Assembly (NCBI RefSeq): GCF_013283795.1
Contig: NZ_JABSOD010000001.1
Location: 190,009 to 254,008, forward strand
Direction: 5' to 3'
Source: Rheinheimera lutimaris
Lineage (GTDB): Bacteria; Pseudomonadota; Gammaproteobacteria; Enterobacterales; Alteromonadaceae
Length of the DNA: 64,000 bases
Part shown: in pieces, positions 9,578 through 19,906 of the stretch
How the letters are laid out: each line of letters opens with the position of its first letter
Numbering within the stretch: position 1 is the first letter of the stretch
Position numbers and translations under genes: made by a program
Notes under the pieces: generated by a model
Database searches by the model: none
The model's input: only the letters and a program-made list of their open reading frames with translations
What the model was told of the DNA's origin: nothing

Positions 9578-12500
9578 CTATACCGCGACATCAACCCGAT
9601 TACGACCATTCTGCTTTGCCCTATATAGTGCACTGTCTGAACGTGATAACAGTTTATCGTGCTGCGTTTCACCGGCAAACCCGGCAATACCCATACTAAC
9701 AGTAATATGCAAATCGCCGGCGAACGCCGTGCAATCAATCTGCATGATGGCCCGGCGGATCCGCTCACAAATATCTGCTGCAGTCTGCACAGAGGTGTCC
9801 GGTAACAACAGGGCAAACTCTTCACCGCCCCAGCGCGCAACAGTATCCTCTTCGCGGCAATGACTACGGATCATATCAGCCACTAACTTCAGCACCTCAT
9901 CACCGATACTGTGACTATAGGCATCGTTAACTAATTTAAAGTGGTCGATATCCAGCAACACTAAACACAACGGCAGCTGTGTGCGCCGCGCTCTGGCACA
10001 TTGCTGTGCCAATGCTTCATCAAAGGCCCTGCGGTTGGCTAAACCGGTTAACGTATCCAGCCGCGCCTGCAGGGCAAACTCCTGCGCCTGGCGTTTAATT
10101 TGTTCCAGCAGTTCAGAGCGTTCTTTATCCACCGTGCGTAAATGATCTGCCTGTTGCTGCAATTCGACGGTTTTTTCTGCGACCTGCCAGCGCAACCACT
10201 GCTCACGCCGGCGCAAATGGTTGAGACGCCAGCGTATTAGTGCAACCGCGATAAATAACATGGCAGTGACAAACAGCAACCAGAAACCGGGTCGCTGCCA
10301 CAAATAAGGCGTGATAACAAAACTAAAGCCGGCTTGCTGTGTACTCCATTCGCCCTGTGGATAAGCCGCACGTACACTAAATTGATACTCCCCGGGCGGC
10401 AAATTGGTGTATTCGGCCGTATTGTTACTGCCCCGCTCTACCCAATCCGTGTCAAAGCCATGCAGTTTGGTGCGGTACTGAATACGTTGCGGCATAATAT
10501 AGCCCAGCCCGGCGAACTGCAGCTCCAGCCGGTTGACGCCGGCAGCCAGCCGCAGCCCGGGTTGCAACGCTACCGGCAGCCCGTTAACATGTACCGCTTC
10601 AATTACCACCGGCGGTATATTGGCGGCAAAACGCTTTAACATACCCGGTTGCACAGTGCTGGCGCCCTTGGACGTGGCAAACCATAAACTGCCATCGGAA
10701 GCCAGCGCCGCCGCCGGCATAGAGCCACCGTTAGCCTGAGCACTTTGCATACCGTCGCCTTCACCAAACAGTTCATAGTGCAGTGTACGGCGTTTTGCTG
10801 CCAGCATCTCGCTAAGCTGTTGGCGCCCGAATCGCAAAATACCGCGGTTACTGCTTAGCCAAAGGTTGTGTTGTTGATCAATTACCGCCTGAAATACTTT
10901 ATCAAAGGGTAAGCCGGCGCTGCGCCCCAGCATCTGTAAACTTCCGTCTGCCAGGTTATAGGCTACCAAACCACGATCTGTTGCCATCCACAGCACATCC
11001 GCCAGCGGATCCGGCGCAAAACCAAAGGCATACTCTGCGTTATCCAAAGCGGATAGATCTAACCTGCTAATATCACCGTTGGCTTGCCTTATTGCCACGC
11101 CGCCACCGGTGCCGATAAAGAGCCGGCCGTCGTCATGCTGATACAACGCCATAACAAAGGGGGCAGGTAAACCCTCGGCGCCGGCAAAGCTTTGTATTGT
11201 GCCCTGCTGCGCAACATAATTAAGCCCCTGACCGGTACCCAGCCATATGCCACCGGCGCTATCGGGCAAAATGGCGCGAATTTCGTTTGCCAGCAAGCCT
11301 GAGACTCTGTCGTATTGGCGCACGATGTGGCCGTCACGCCATTGCAAGGCACCATCGGAATAAGTACCAATCCAAACAGAGCCATCTGCTGCCTCTGCCA
11401 GGCTTAGCACCGACTGACCACGACTTGCTGCTGACAAATCTATGTTGTCGATGCCGCCGGCAGAATACCGGCTGATGCCCTGGCTGGTGCCAATCCATAC
11501 TGAGCCGTCAGAGTGCGGCATAACAGCGCGCACATAGTCTCCCGCCAGGCCATGTTCAGCAGTGTAAGTAACAAAAGGCGCATCGCGCAGCCGGAACAGG
11601 CCACCGTTAGTACCGACCCAAACACTGTTTTCCCGGTCAAGATATAACGCTAAAATACGGTTATTCGGTAAGCCACCGGCCATACTCAACGTTTCCAGAC
11701 CTAATTCGCTGTAACGTAATAACCCGCGATCAGTGGTACCAATCCAAATTTGCTTATCCTGTATCAGCAAACTTGATACCGGCTTACCGGCTAGATCAGC
11801 AGAAAATAATGTTACTGTCCCCTCATGCCAACGATATAAACCGCGTTCAGTGCCGATTAAAATGCTATCGCCATAGTGTTTTAGTACAAACACCGGTACC
11901 GCCGGTAAACCTTTCACCGGCCGGAACTGTGGTTCTGCAGCTGTGGTGTCCAACCATGCTAAACCGCTGCCCGAACCAATCCATAAGCGGTTGTTGCTGC
12001 TGTCCGTCAGTAAACTGTGGATCACATCGCTGGTTAAACCATCGGCAACCCGGTATTGCCGGCGGCTGCCCTCAACAGTTTGCTGAAACAAGCCCTGACC
12101 TTCGCTGCCCAACCACAAACTATCGGCGCTGTCCTGCGTAACAGCATTAATCAGCACATCAAATGCCGGCCAACTGTGCCAACCGTCGGCAGAGCGACGG
12201 CTTAAACCACCGCGGGATCCGCCAAGCAGCAGGTTACCGGCATTGTCTTTTGCTAAAGTGCGGATGCCGGAGTCCGGCAAGCCGGTCAGATCGCCACGAC
12301 CAAACACATCAAATTCACGACCGTTAAAACGGGCAGCACCTTCCCAGGTGGCTATCCATAGATAGCCATCAGCGCTTTGATTAATACTGTTGATGGTGTT
12401 GTGCGGCAAACCGTCACGGGTAGTCCAACTTTCCTGAAAGTAGTCTGTCAGCCGTGCCGGAGCAGCAGAGACGGAACCGCAAACAGCGCACGACAATAAT

Positions 12501-12601
12501 AACAGCAGGTAAGGTGTAACTATAAAATGACTGATACGGGCCAATACCCCGGCCCCGGCGGTTACTTCTGACATCTCAGCACGCCCCTGATCCTTCAGCA
12601 T
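9578..12601 (-). CDS. Sensory diguanylate cyclase with Reg_prop beta-propellers
   Basis: This inner-membrane sensor probably makes c-di-GMP. An N-terminal signal/membrane helix (about 25-45) is followed by a long periplasmic region with repeated WIGT and WLGT blades (Reg_prop, about 50-640). A Y_Y_Y-type domain follows (about 690-760), then a membrane helix (about 772-793), a short coiled coil and a C-terminal GGDEF domain. The active site is GGEEF at 925-929 and a product-inhibition site RxxD (REED) lies five residues before it, so the enzyme looks active and feedback controlled. Similar two-propeller receptors usually carry histidine kinases and sense carbohydrates; here the output is GGDEF. 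The ligand is unknown. An alternative start is the ATG at 12574. Confidence 0.92.
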   Translation of the reverse strand: MLKDQGRAEMSEVTAGAGVLARISHFIVTPYLLLLLSCAVCGSVSAAPARLTDYFQESWTTRDGLPHNTINSINQSADGYLWIATWEGAARFNGREFDVFGRGDLTGLPDSGIRTLAKDNAGNLLLGGSRGGLSRRSADGWHSWPAFDVLINAVTQDSADSLWLGSEGQGLFQQTVEGSRRQYRVADGLTSDVIHSLLTDSSNNRLWIGSGSGLAWLDTTAAEPQFRPVKGLPAVPVFVLKHYGDSILIGTERGLYRWHEGTVTLFSADLAGKPVSSLLIQDKQIWIGTTDRGLLRYSELGLETLSMAGGLPNNRILALYLDRENSVWVGTNGGLFRLRDAPFVTYTAEHGLAGDYVRAVMPHSDGSVWIGTSQGISRYSAGGIDNIDLSAASRGQSVLSLAEAADGSVWIGTYSDGALQWRDGHIVRQYDRVSGLLANEIRAILPDSAGGIWLGTGQGLNYVAQQGTIQSFAGAEGLPAPFVMALYQHDDGRLFIGTGGGVAIRQANGDISRLDLSALDNAEYAFGFAPDPLADVLWMATDRGLVAYNLADGSLQMLGRSAGLPFDKVFQAVIDQQHNLWLSSNRGILRFGRQQLSEMLAAKRRTLHYELFGEGDGMQSAQANGGSMPAAALASDGSLWFATSKGASTVQPGMLKRFAANIPPVVIEAVHVNGLPVALQPGLRLAAGVNRLELQFAGLGYIMPQRIQYRTKLHGFDTDWVERGSNNTAEYTNLPPGEYQFSVRAAYPQGEWSTQQAGFSFVITPYLWQRPGFWLLFVTAMLFIAVALIRWRLNHLRRREQWLRWQVAEKTVELQQQADHLRTVDKERSELLEQIKRQAQEFALQARLDTLTGLANRRAFDEALAQQCARARRTQLPLCLVLLDIDHFKLVNDAYSHSIGDEVLKLVADMIRSHCREEDTVARWGGEEFALLLPDTSVQTAADICERIRRAIMQIDCTAFAGDLHITVSMGIAGFAGETQHDKLLSRSDSALYRAKQNGRNRVDVAV

Positions 12602-12699
12602 TTGCTAATGCAAATTTTTTCTTGCAGCTTACCGCAATTTACGGCAACAACCAATCAGACTATAAACGAAAGTGTGTGACATTTAATACCGCCAGGCGG

Positions 12700-12730
12700 G
12701 AATAATTACGCCCGCTTCAAGCGGGCGTTA
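12700..12730 (-). terminator. Terminator after metF
   Basis: The inverted repeat ACGCCCGC-TTCAA-GCGGGCGT (12708-12728) lies just beyond the metF stop codon and is followed on the minus strand by TAATTATT. It closes the metBLF transcript. Confidence 0.75.
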
Positions 12731-12732
12731 TC

Positions 12733-13644
<912 letters not shown>

Positions 13645-13647
13645 TTA

Positions 13648-16074
13648 CTACGTCAGTGGGGCCGGCAAGGTTGCCGTACCAATAAGTTGATGAATTAATT
13701 GCGCCAGGTCGGCATGCAGGCCACCTGCTGTTACCACCCGACCTGCTCCAGGGCCTTTAAGCACCAGTGGATTATCGCAATACCAGCCGGAGCGGATCAC
13801 AAAAACGTTGTCGCACGGTGCTATCGCCGCCAGTGCGTGGTCAACGCTTACTTGCTGTAAGGCTACAGTGGCGCCCACCTTACCCTGTGCTAACGTCAGG
13901 CTGGCAACATAACGCAGCACCTTGCCTGTCGCCTTTGCCGTAGCAAACAGCTGCGCCATAGCCTCATCTAATGTTGCCCGTTGTGACCAAAATTGCTGCC
14001 AACTGCCCTGCTCCAGTCCGGCGGGTAACAGCGGCTGTAAGGCAATATCATCCAGCTCCAGTGTCAGCCCCAACTCACGCGCCAACACCAGTAATTTGCG
14101 CTGAACGTCTTTACCGGATAAATCATCGCGCGGGTCCGGCTCAGTTAAGCCGGCTTGCTGCGCTTGCAGCACAAACTCAGAAAACGGCTTACTGCCATCG
14201 TATTGGCACAATAACCACGACAGCGTGCCGGAGAAAATACCGCTGACTTCATCTATGCTGTCACCCGCGCTGAGTAACTCCTGCAAAGTACGCTGCACCG
14301 GTATACCGGCACCGCAGGTGGTATTAGTCAGCCATTGCCGCTGATGCTGTGCCAGGGCGTGTTTAATCTGCTGATACTCTGCGCCCGGCAGTGTTACGCC
14401 TTGTTTATTGGCACTGATAATATCGCAGCCGGCAGCGATAACCGCCGGATATAATGTGGCGAACTCGCGGCTTGGAGTAATATCCACCAGCACTTTCGGC
14501 GCCGGTAACGCCTGCAGGTAAGCCGCCAGCTGTTCTGTATTCCAGGCAACACCTGCAGCCAACGCTGCTTGCCAGTTGCTCACGGCAATGCTGTCACTCA
14601 GTGCGGCATGGCGTGAATTAATTACCGCCGCCAAATTAAGTTTAAGCTTAGCGTCAAAACGTTGCTGCTGCGCCCCCAGCATAGCGAGAAACTCTGCACC
14701 AACATTGCCGGTACCGGCCACGACTACTTGCAGCACCGGCTGCGGTTGAATTAAACAGCGGTGCAATTGCTCAAGCGCGGTCTCAGGCAGCGGCTTGGCC
14801 AACAACCAGATCAGCTGCTGAGTGCTTTCATAGCGGTGCAGTACGCCCTGCTGCTGCAATAATTGCTCTGCAGTATCAGTATGCGCGACAGCGCCGGCTT
14901 TTAACCACGCCAGCGCGTAATAACGCTGCGTATCCCATACCGCGTGAATATTTAACCCGGCCAGATAATCCAGTGCCTGCTCAGCGCATACCGCCGGCAA
15001 TAACCAACACAGATTGTCACCTTGTTGCGGCAGCGCAATCACCGGCTGCTGCAACTCCAGCGCCAGTTGTGCGGCGCTGATACTGCTATCCCGGTGTAAG
15101 GTCAATAAGGTGACGTTATCCAGTTCTGTGATAAAGCCCTGCTGTGCGACTTGCTGTGGCGCTTTTTCCTGCGAAGCACGCTCTGGTGCAGCATTGTCTT
15201 GCTGCACCACCTTGCAACCGGCATGTTGCGGCTGATAGCTGCTGCGCACCAGCAGCGCTGTGGCAGTGCCGGTTAACGGAGACAAGGTGCGGGCATGTAA
15301 TACCGGATTACCCAGCTGTGCCAGCTGACAGGCTTGCTGCCAGCTAACCTGACTGTACGGCAGCGCCGCTTTTACCTTGCGCGGATCGGCGCTGTAAATG
15401 GCTTTTACGTCGGTCCAGATAGTCACTTCAGCGGCATTGACCAAAGCGCCAAGCAAGGTAGCGGAATAGTCACTGCCATTGCGGCCCAACGTAATACTGC
15501 GGCCTTTGTCATCGCGGGCAATATAACCGGTAACAACATGTACCCGTTCAGCTTGTGTCAGGCCGCTTAACAATGCAGCCGACGCTGTCCAGTCCGGCTG
15601 ATGCTGCTTTAAACGCAGAAAATCGCGCGCATCCAGCGCTGCAGTATTCAAGCCGCGCTGTTTCAGCACCTCGCTTAATAACAGCGCCGATAAACGCTCA
15701 CCAATTGCCAGCACATCGTTGTGCTGCTGCTCTGCCAGCGCGTCGGGCACTGCCGCCAGCCATTGCTGTAATTGCTCTATCACAAGTGCGGCGCCATCAG
15801 CCGTCAGCGTCTGTTGCACTAACGCCGTTAGTTCGGCTTGCAGTGCAGCCAGGGCAACATCGCGGGCTTGTGTCTCTGTGGCAGCAATAATATTCAGTAA
15901 GGCATCAGTGGTATCACCCGGCGCCGACACCACTACCCACAGCGCTTGCTGATGGTTTTGTTGTTGTAAAATATCCGCCACCGCAGCAAAACGCTGCGCA
16001 TTGGCTAAGCTGCTGCCGCCAAATTTATGTACCTGTGCCGTAGCATGCTGTTGTGTTGTTAGCTGAACTTGCAT
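13648..16074 (-). CDS. metL: Bifunctional aspartokinase/homoserine dehydrogenase II
   Basis: MetL catalyses the first and third steps of the aspartate pathway feeding methionine. The aspartokinase half opens with VHKFGGSSLANAQRF and has GRNGSDYSATLLGAL. The homoserine dehydrogenase half has the NAD loop VVAGTGNVGAEF near residue 460 and GTLSWLLCQYDGSKPFS. The context between metB and metF supports MetL rather than ThrA. The start used is the ATG at 16074 (808 residues, MQVQLT), 6 bases after metB; a TTG at 16080 is also in frame. Confidence 0.95.
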   Translation of the reverse strand: MQVQLTTQQHATAQVHKFGGSSLANAQRFAAVADILQQQNHQQALWVVVSAPGDTTDALLNIIAATETQARDVALAALQAELTALVQQTLTADGAALVIEQLQQWLAAVPDALAEQQHNDVLAIGERLSALLLSEVLKQRGLNTAALDARDFLRLKQHQPDWTASAALLSGLTQAERVHVVTGYIARDDKGRSITLGRNGSDYSATLLGALVNAAEVTIWTDVKAIYSADPRKVKAALPYSQVSWQQACQLAQLGNPVLHARTLSPLTGTATALLVRSSYQPQHAGCKVVQQDNAAPERASQEKAPQQVAQQGFITELDNVTLLTLHRDSSISAAQLALELQQPVIALPQQGDNLCWLLPAVCAEQALDYLAGLNIHAVWDTQRYYALAWLKAGAVAHTDTAEQLLQQQGVLHRYESTQQLIWLLAKPLPETALEQLHRCLIQPQPVLQVVVAGTGNVGAEFLAMLGAQQQRFDAKLKLNLAAVINSRHAALSDSIAVSNWQAALAAGVAWNTEQLAAYLQALPAPKVLVDITPSREFATLYPAVIAAGCDIISANKQGVTLPGAEYQQIKHALAQHQRQWLTNTTCGAGIPVQRTLQELLSAGDSIDEVSGIFSGTLSWLLCQYDGSKPFSEFVLQAQQAGLTEPDPRDDLSGKDVQRKLLVLARELGLTLELDDIALQPLLPAGLEQGSWQQFWSQRATLDEAMAQLFATAKATGKVLRYVASLTLAQGKVGATVALQQVSVDHALAAIAPCDNVFVIRSGWYCDNPLVLKGPGAGRVVTAGGLHADLAQLIHQLIGTATLPAPLT

Positions 16075-16080
16075 AATCAA

Positions 16081-17346
16081 TTACCAAAAAGCGCTAAGTG
16101 CCGGATTTACCCGAAACTGCTGTTGTTGTTCATGGTCTGGTTTAACGGCCGTACCGATATTGGCGGCTTTATCAGCCTGTCGGCTGGCCTGTGCCACGGC
16201 ATTAAACGCCTGCAGCAAATCGGCCAGTAAATCATCGCTGTTCTCAATGCCCACCGATAAACGGATCAATGTCGGGCCTATACCTGCTGTCTGTTGTGCT
16301 TTGGCATCCATCGAAGCATGCGTCATAGTACCCGGGTGGCAAATCAGACTTTCAATACCACCAAGCGACTGGGCCAGGGTAAATAAACGCAGCGCAGAGA
16401 AAAATACCGGTAACAAGGCTGCATCGGCGGCTAAGTCAAAGCTACACATGGCGCCAAAACCACTCTGTTGTGCTTTGGCAATGGCATGGCCGGGGTGTTG
16501 AGGCAAGCCCGGGTAATATACTTTGGCCACCAGTGGTTGTTTCGCCAGAAAATCGACCACCCGGGCAGCATTATCCTGCTGCAGACGAATACGCGGCTCC
16601 AGCGTGCGTAAACCCCGCAGTGTCATATAGCTGTCAAACGGTGCGCCGGTAATGCCCAGGCAATTAGCCCACCACTTTAACTCGTCACCCAGTTGCACGC
16701 TGTTACACACCAATACACCGCCGACAATATCGCTGTGGCCGTTAATGTATTTGGTGGTGGAATGCACCACAATGTCGGCCCCCAGTGCCAGCGGTTGTTG
16801 CAGTACCGGCGATAAAAAGGTGTTATCAACCACTACCAGCGCCTGCAATTTCTTCGCTAACTGACATACAGCGCGCACATCGGTAATTTGCAATAACGGG
16901 TTCGATGGCGTTTCCAGCCAGATCATCTTCGGCGCAGCTTTACTTATTTGCTCTGCCCAGCCGGCTTGCTGAAAATTCACCACTAACAACTTAAAGGCGT
17001 TTTTACGCTGAGCTAAGTTGGTAAATAAACGGTAGCTGCCGCCATAGCAGTCATGCGGGATCACTAAGGTGTCATCCGGCGTAAGCAGTTGCAGTGCCAA
17101 CAGGCAGGCTGACATACCGGTACTGGTAACGATAGCCTTTACGCCACCTTCCAGCTCGGCTAATGTTTCGCCCAGCAAGTCACGTGTAGGATTGTTTGAG
17201 CGCGAGTAATCATACTGGCCCGGTTGCTTAAAAGCGGCTAATTCATAGGTTGAGGTTAGATACAGCGGTGGGGTAACCGCTGAAAAAGCGGTGTCCTGGG
17301 CAATACCCGCTCTGGCAGCGATAGTTGCGACATGACGCTTTGACAT
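16081..17346 (-). CDS. metB: Cystathionine gamma-synthase
   Basis: MetB is a PLP enzyme joining activated homoserine and cysteine to cystathionine. The PLP-binding Lys is in VVHSTTKYINGHSDIVGG and the SRSNNPTRDLLGE block near the N-terminus is typical of the Cys/Met metabolism family. The 421 residues are longer than the E. coli enzyme (386) by a C-terminal tail. Position between metJ and metL supports MetB over MetC or an O-acetylhomoserine enzyme. Confidence 0.92.
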   Translation of the reverse strand: MSKRHVATIAARAGIAQDTAFSAVTPPLYLTSTYELAAFKQPGQYDYSRSNNPTRDLLGETLAELEGGVKAIVTSTGMSACLLALQLLTPDDTLVIPHDCYGGSYRLFTNLAQRKNAFKLLVVNFQQAGWAEQISKAAPKMIWLETPSNPLLQITDVRAVCQLAKKLQALVVVDNTFLSPVLQQPLALGADIVVHSTTKYINGHSDIVGGVLVCNSVQLGDELKWWANCLGITGAPFDSYMTLRGLRTLEPRIRLQQDNAARVVDFLAKQPLVAKVYYPGLPQHPGHAIAKAQQSGFGAMCSFDLAADAALLPVFFSALRLFTLAQSLGGIESLICHPGTMTHASMDAKAQQTAGIGPTLIRLSVGIENSDDLLADLLQAFNAVAQASRQADKAANIGTAVKPDHEQQQQFRVNPALSAFW

Positions 17347-17361
17347 GGTGAAACCTCATTT

Positions 17362-17428
17362 AGATGTTTAGACGTCTAAAAGTATAATGATAGAAAAACA
17401 GATGTCAAACCATTTAGCCGTCTATAAT
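17362..17428. promoter_or_regulatory. metB-metJ divergent promoter region with MetJ boxes
   Basis: MetJ binds arrays of the 8-mer AGACGTCT. One array is AGATGTTT-AGACGTCT (17362-17377, the second unit perfect); a second is AGATGTCA-AACCATTT-AGCCGTCT (17400-17423). A minus-strand sigma70 promoter for metB, TTGACA (17403-17408) and TATACT (17381-17386), has a 16-base spacer and is covered on both sides by these boxes. A plus-strand TATAAT (17423-17428) may be the metJ -10. Confidence 0.85.
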
Positions 17429-17527
17429 GATTATTTGTTGCACACTATTTGACTGAGCGGCATAACACGATAGAATTTCGCCACTTGCGCAAGCAATACA
17501 ACATAATGACTAATACAAGGTAACCAT

Positions 17528-17863
17528 ATGGCTAAGTGGAATGGGGAATATATTCACCCGTACGCGGAACACGGTAAAAAATCAGAACTGGTAAAAAAAA
17601 TCACCGTATCTATTCCGCTGAACGTATTAAAGGTGTTGACCGACGAGCGCACCCGACGCCAGGTGAATAACCTGCGACATGCAACAAACAGCGAATTATT
17701 GTGTGAAGCATTTTTGCATGCGTTTACCGGCCAGCCTCTGCCTGCCGATGAAGACCTGCGCAAAGACAACCCACACCAAATTCCGGCAGAAGTACGTCAG
17801 ATCCTCACCAGCATGGGCAAGCCTATTCCGGTGATCATTGAAGCCGACAGTGACGAAGAGTAG
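17528..17863 (+). CDS. metJ: Methionine repressor MetJ
   Basis: MetJ is a ribbon-helix-helix repressor using S-adenosylmethionine as corepressor. The DNA-contacting beta strand is [15 protein letters not shown] and is followed by [26 protein letters not shown], a near match to E. coli MetJ. The 111 residues compare with 105 there. It diverges from metB across MetJ boxes, so it is probably autoregulated. Confidence 0.98.
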   Translation: MAKWNGEYIHPYAEHGKKSELVKKITVSIPLNVLKVLTDERTRRQVNNLRHATNSELLCEAFLHAFTGQPLPADEDLRKDNPHQIPAEVRQILTSMGKPIPVIIEADSDEE

Positions 17864-17896
17864 CACTGACGAAGAATAACGCATTGTTACAGATGC

Positions 17897-17926
17897 AAAA
17901 AAACCGCCGTTTGGCGGTTTTTTTAT
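17897..17926. terminator. Bidirectional terminator between metJ and rpoH
   Basis: AAACCGCC-GTTT-GGCGGTTT (17901-17920) is flanked by an A run and a T run, giving a U tract on either strand. It serves the convergent metJ and rpoH genes. Confidence 0.9.
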
Positions 17927-17946
17927 GCGTTGAAAACAGTTGCAGC

Positions 17947-18798
17947 TCAGCTCATGGCGGCCTGCAGCTTTTTCATCGCGTTCTTTTCTAACTGACGCAC
18001 ACGCTCGGCAGACACACTGTAACGATCGGCAAGTTCCTGCAGTGTCAGCTTGTTATGGTCTAACCAACGGGCCCGGACAATGTCCTGGCTGCGATCATCC
18101 AGCGTGCGCATAGCCGCCTGTAATCTGTCTACCGCGGCGTTGTCCCACTGGTCTTCTTCCACCCGCTGCGCCAAATCAGAGGCTTTGTCCTGCAAATAGT
18201 ACGCCGGTGCAGTATAGGCTGCTTCGTCGTCATCTTCCGGAGCATCAAACGGCATGTCGTAATTACTCATGCGTGACTCCATCTCACGCACTTCATGTTC
18301 AGCAACACCCAGCGATTCAGCCACGTTTTTCACTTCTTCCTGGTTAAACCAGCCTAAGTGTTTTTTCGCTTTACGCAGATTAAAAAACAATTTGCGCTGT
18401 GCCTTGGTGGTAGCAATTTTTACAATGCGCCAATTTTTCAGTACATATTCATGAATTTCAGCTTTGATCCAGTGCACCGCAAACGACACCAGCCGCACAC
18501 CTACATTAGGGTCGAAGCGTTTTACCGCTTTCATCAGGCCTATATTACCTTCCTGAATTAAATCACTGACCGGCAAGCCGTAACCGGAATAACTGCGGGC
18601 AATATGCACCACAAAACGCAGGTGCGACATAATCAATTGCCGCGCGGCTTCTAAATCACCGTTCTGGTGCAGGCGTTCAGCCAGGCTGCGCTCTTGTTCA
18701 GCGCTAAGCATGGCGATAGAACTGACAGCATGAGTGTAAGCTTCCAGGCTACTGCTGGCGGCTACCGGTAATGACATCATTTCTGCTGTATCGCTCAT
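17947..18798 (-). CDS. rpoH: RNA polymerase heat-shock sigma factor RpoH (sigma-32)
   Basis: RpoH directs transcription of chaperones and proteases after heat or misfolding stress. The family-specific RpoH box [12 protein letters not shown] is present. Region 2 is seen as [19 protein letters not shown] and region 4 near the C-terminus as [20 protein letters not shown]. The 283 residues have normal length. It lies downstream of ftsYEX, as in E. coli, but with a 124-base gap that carries its own promoter and a perfect CIRCE operator, pointing to separate control. Confidence 0.98.
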   Translation of the reverse strand: MSDTAEMMSLPVAASSSLEAYTHAVSSIAMLSAEQERSLAERLHQNGDLEAARQLIMSHLRFVVHIARSYSGYGLPVSDLIQEGNIGLMKAVKRFDPNVGVRLVSFAVHWIKAEIHEYVLKNWRIVKIATTKAQRKLFFNLRKAKKHLGWFNQEEVKNVAESLGVAEHEVREMESRMSNYDMPFDAPEDDDEAAYTAPAYYLQDKASDLAQRVEEDQWDNAAVDRLQAAMRTLDDRSQDIVRARWLDHNKLTLQELADRYSVSAERVRQLEKNAMKKLQAAMS

Positions 18799-18831
18799 TT
18801 CTGTGTCCTTGCTTAACTAAGTGCATCGATA

Positions 18832-18858
18832 TTAGCACTCTTTGACAGAGAGTGCTAA
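18832..18858. promoter_or_regulatory. CIRCE element (HrcA operator) in the rpoH promoter
   Basis: TTAGCACTC-N9-GAGTGCTAA is an exact match to the CIRCE consensus, with perfect 9-base arms and the canonical 9-base spacer. It lies 34 bases upstream of the rpoH ATG. On the minus strand a candidate promoter, -35 TTAGCA and -10 TAATAT with an 18-base spacer, is formed partly from the two arms, so HrcA binding would block it. hrcA is not in the window. Confidence 0.92.
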
Positions 18859-18870
18859 TTTTAGTTGCTG

Positions 18871-18901
18871 CAGTTTTTAGATCTGCTTATTCTAAAAACT
18901 G
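18871..18901. repeat. Perfect 11-9-11 inverted repeat between ftsX and rpoH
   Basis: CAGTTTTTAGA (18871-18881) and TCTAAAAACTG (18891-18901) are perfect inverse complements separated by 9 bases. The stem is AT-rich and not followed by a clear T tract on the minus strand, so it is a poor terminator. It could be an ftsX transcript end hairpin or another operator 12 bases upstream of CIRCE. Confidence 0.7.
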
Positions 18902-18922
18902 AGAAGTCATAATTAAACGTTA

Positions 18923-19906
18923 TTAAGGGCCGGTTGGTTCAATCGCACTGATATGCCGCCGCACAGACAGGTAAGAGCCGCTTAAGCCCAGTAATACCGC
19001 AAGCAACATTAAACTGAAAAACTCCGGCACGCTAAGCGCCATCAAGCGGAACTCACTGCCGTATAGTGACGTGACACTGACAATGGCGCCCTGCAGCCAC
19101 CACAACATGGCTTCCACAATCAAAAACGCCAGCAAGCCACCAAATACGCCATACCAGATCCCGCTGTATAAAAACGGCCGCTGAATAAAAGCATCGGTGG
19201 CCCCTACCAACTTCATAACTTCAATTTCGTCTTTTTTGCTCATAATAGACAAGCGGATCGTATTGCCGATAATCAGCAGCACAGCACCCAGTAGCAGCAG
19301 CGCTATTACCAGCACGGCCTGGCGCAGCAAGCTGACAATGGCATCCAAACGGGTTAGCCAATCAATATCCAGTTTGCCAAACTCTACGATGCGCTCTTTT
19401 GATAACCGCTCAAGCAACTGCCGTGCGCTTTCGGCCGCGGTGTTTTTCGGCAACACCAGCAACACATCCGGCAACGGATTGTCCGTTAAGTAATTCAGGG
19501 CTGCACCAAAACCGGATACCTGACCAAATTCTTCCAACGCTTGCTGCTTACTGATGTGGGTTACCCGCGCTATGGCATTGTCGGCCTGCAGAATTTTCTG
19601 CAAACTGCTGATTTGCGTGGCACTGCTGTCGGCTTTAATAAACAGGCTGATCTCTGCAGCCTGAGTAAAGCTGTCGCTCACCTGCTGCACATTTTTTACC
19701 AGTAAATGCAACGTAGCCGGCAGCGTCAGACTGACGCCCAATACACCGATAGTCAGAATTGATGCCGAAGGCGTGCGCCACAGTTCGCCCAGACTGAATA
19801 AAGCCTGACGCACATGGTTAACCCAAAACATCACGAAACGACGGGCCGGGCTGATTTTATGCGCTGAAGCACCGCTGCTTACCCGGCCGGAAAACAAAAT
19901 ACTCAT
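18923..19906 (-). CDS. ftsX: Cell division protein FtsX
   Basis: FtsX is the four-helix membrane partner of FtsE; the complex activates periplasmic amidases at the division septum. After a cytoplasmic N-tail, a membrane helix is seen at about 50-70. A periplasmic loop containing SLFIKADSSATQISSL follows, and then three C-terminal helices from about residue 195. The ATG overlaps the ftsE stop by four bases. It is the last gene of ftsYEX. Confidence 0.96.
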   Translation of the reverse strand: MSILFSGRVSSGASAHKISPARRFVMFWVNHVRQALFSLGELWRTPSASILTIGVLGVSLTLPATLHLLVKNVQQVSDSFTQAAEISLFIKADSSATQISSLQKILQADNAIARVTHISKQQALEEFGQVSGFGAALNYLTDNPLPDVLLVLPKNTAAESARQLLERLSKERIVEFGKLDIDWLTRLDAIVSLLRQAVLVIALLLLGAVLLIIGNTIRLSIMSKKDEIEVMKLVGATDAFIQRPFLYSGIWYGVFGGLLAFLIVEAMLWWLQGAIVSVTSLYGSEFRLMALSVPEFFSLMLLAVLLGLSGSYLSVRRHISAIEPTGP

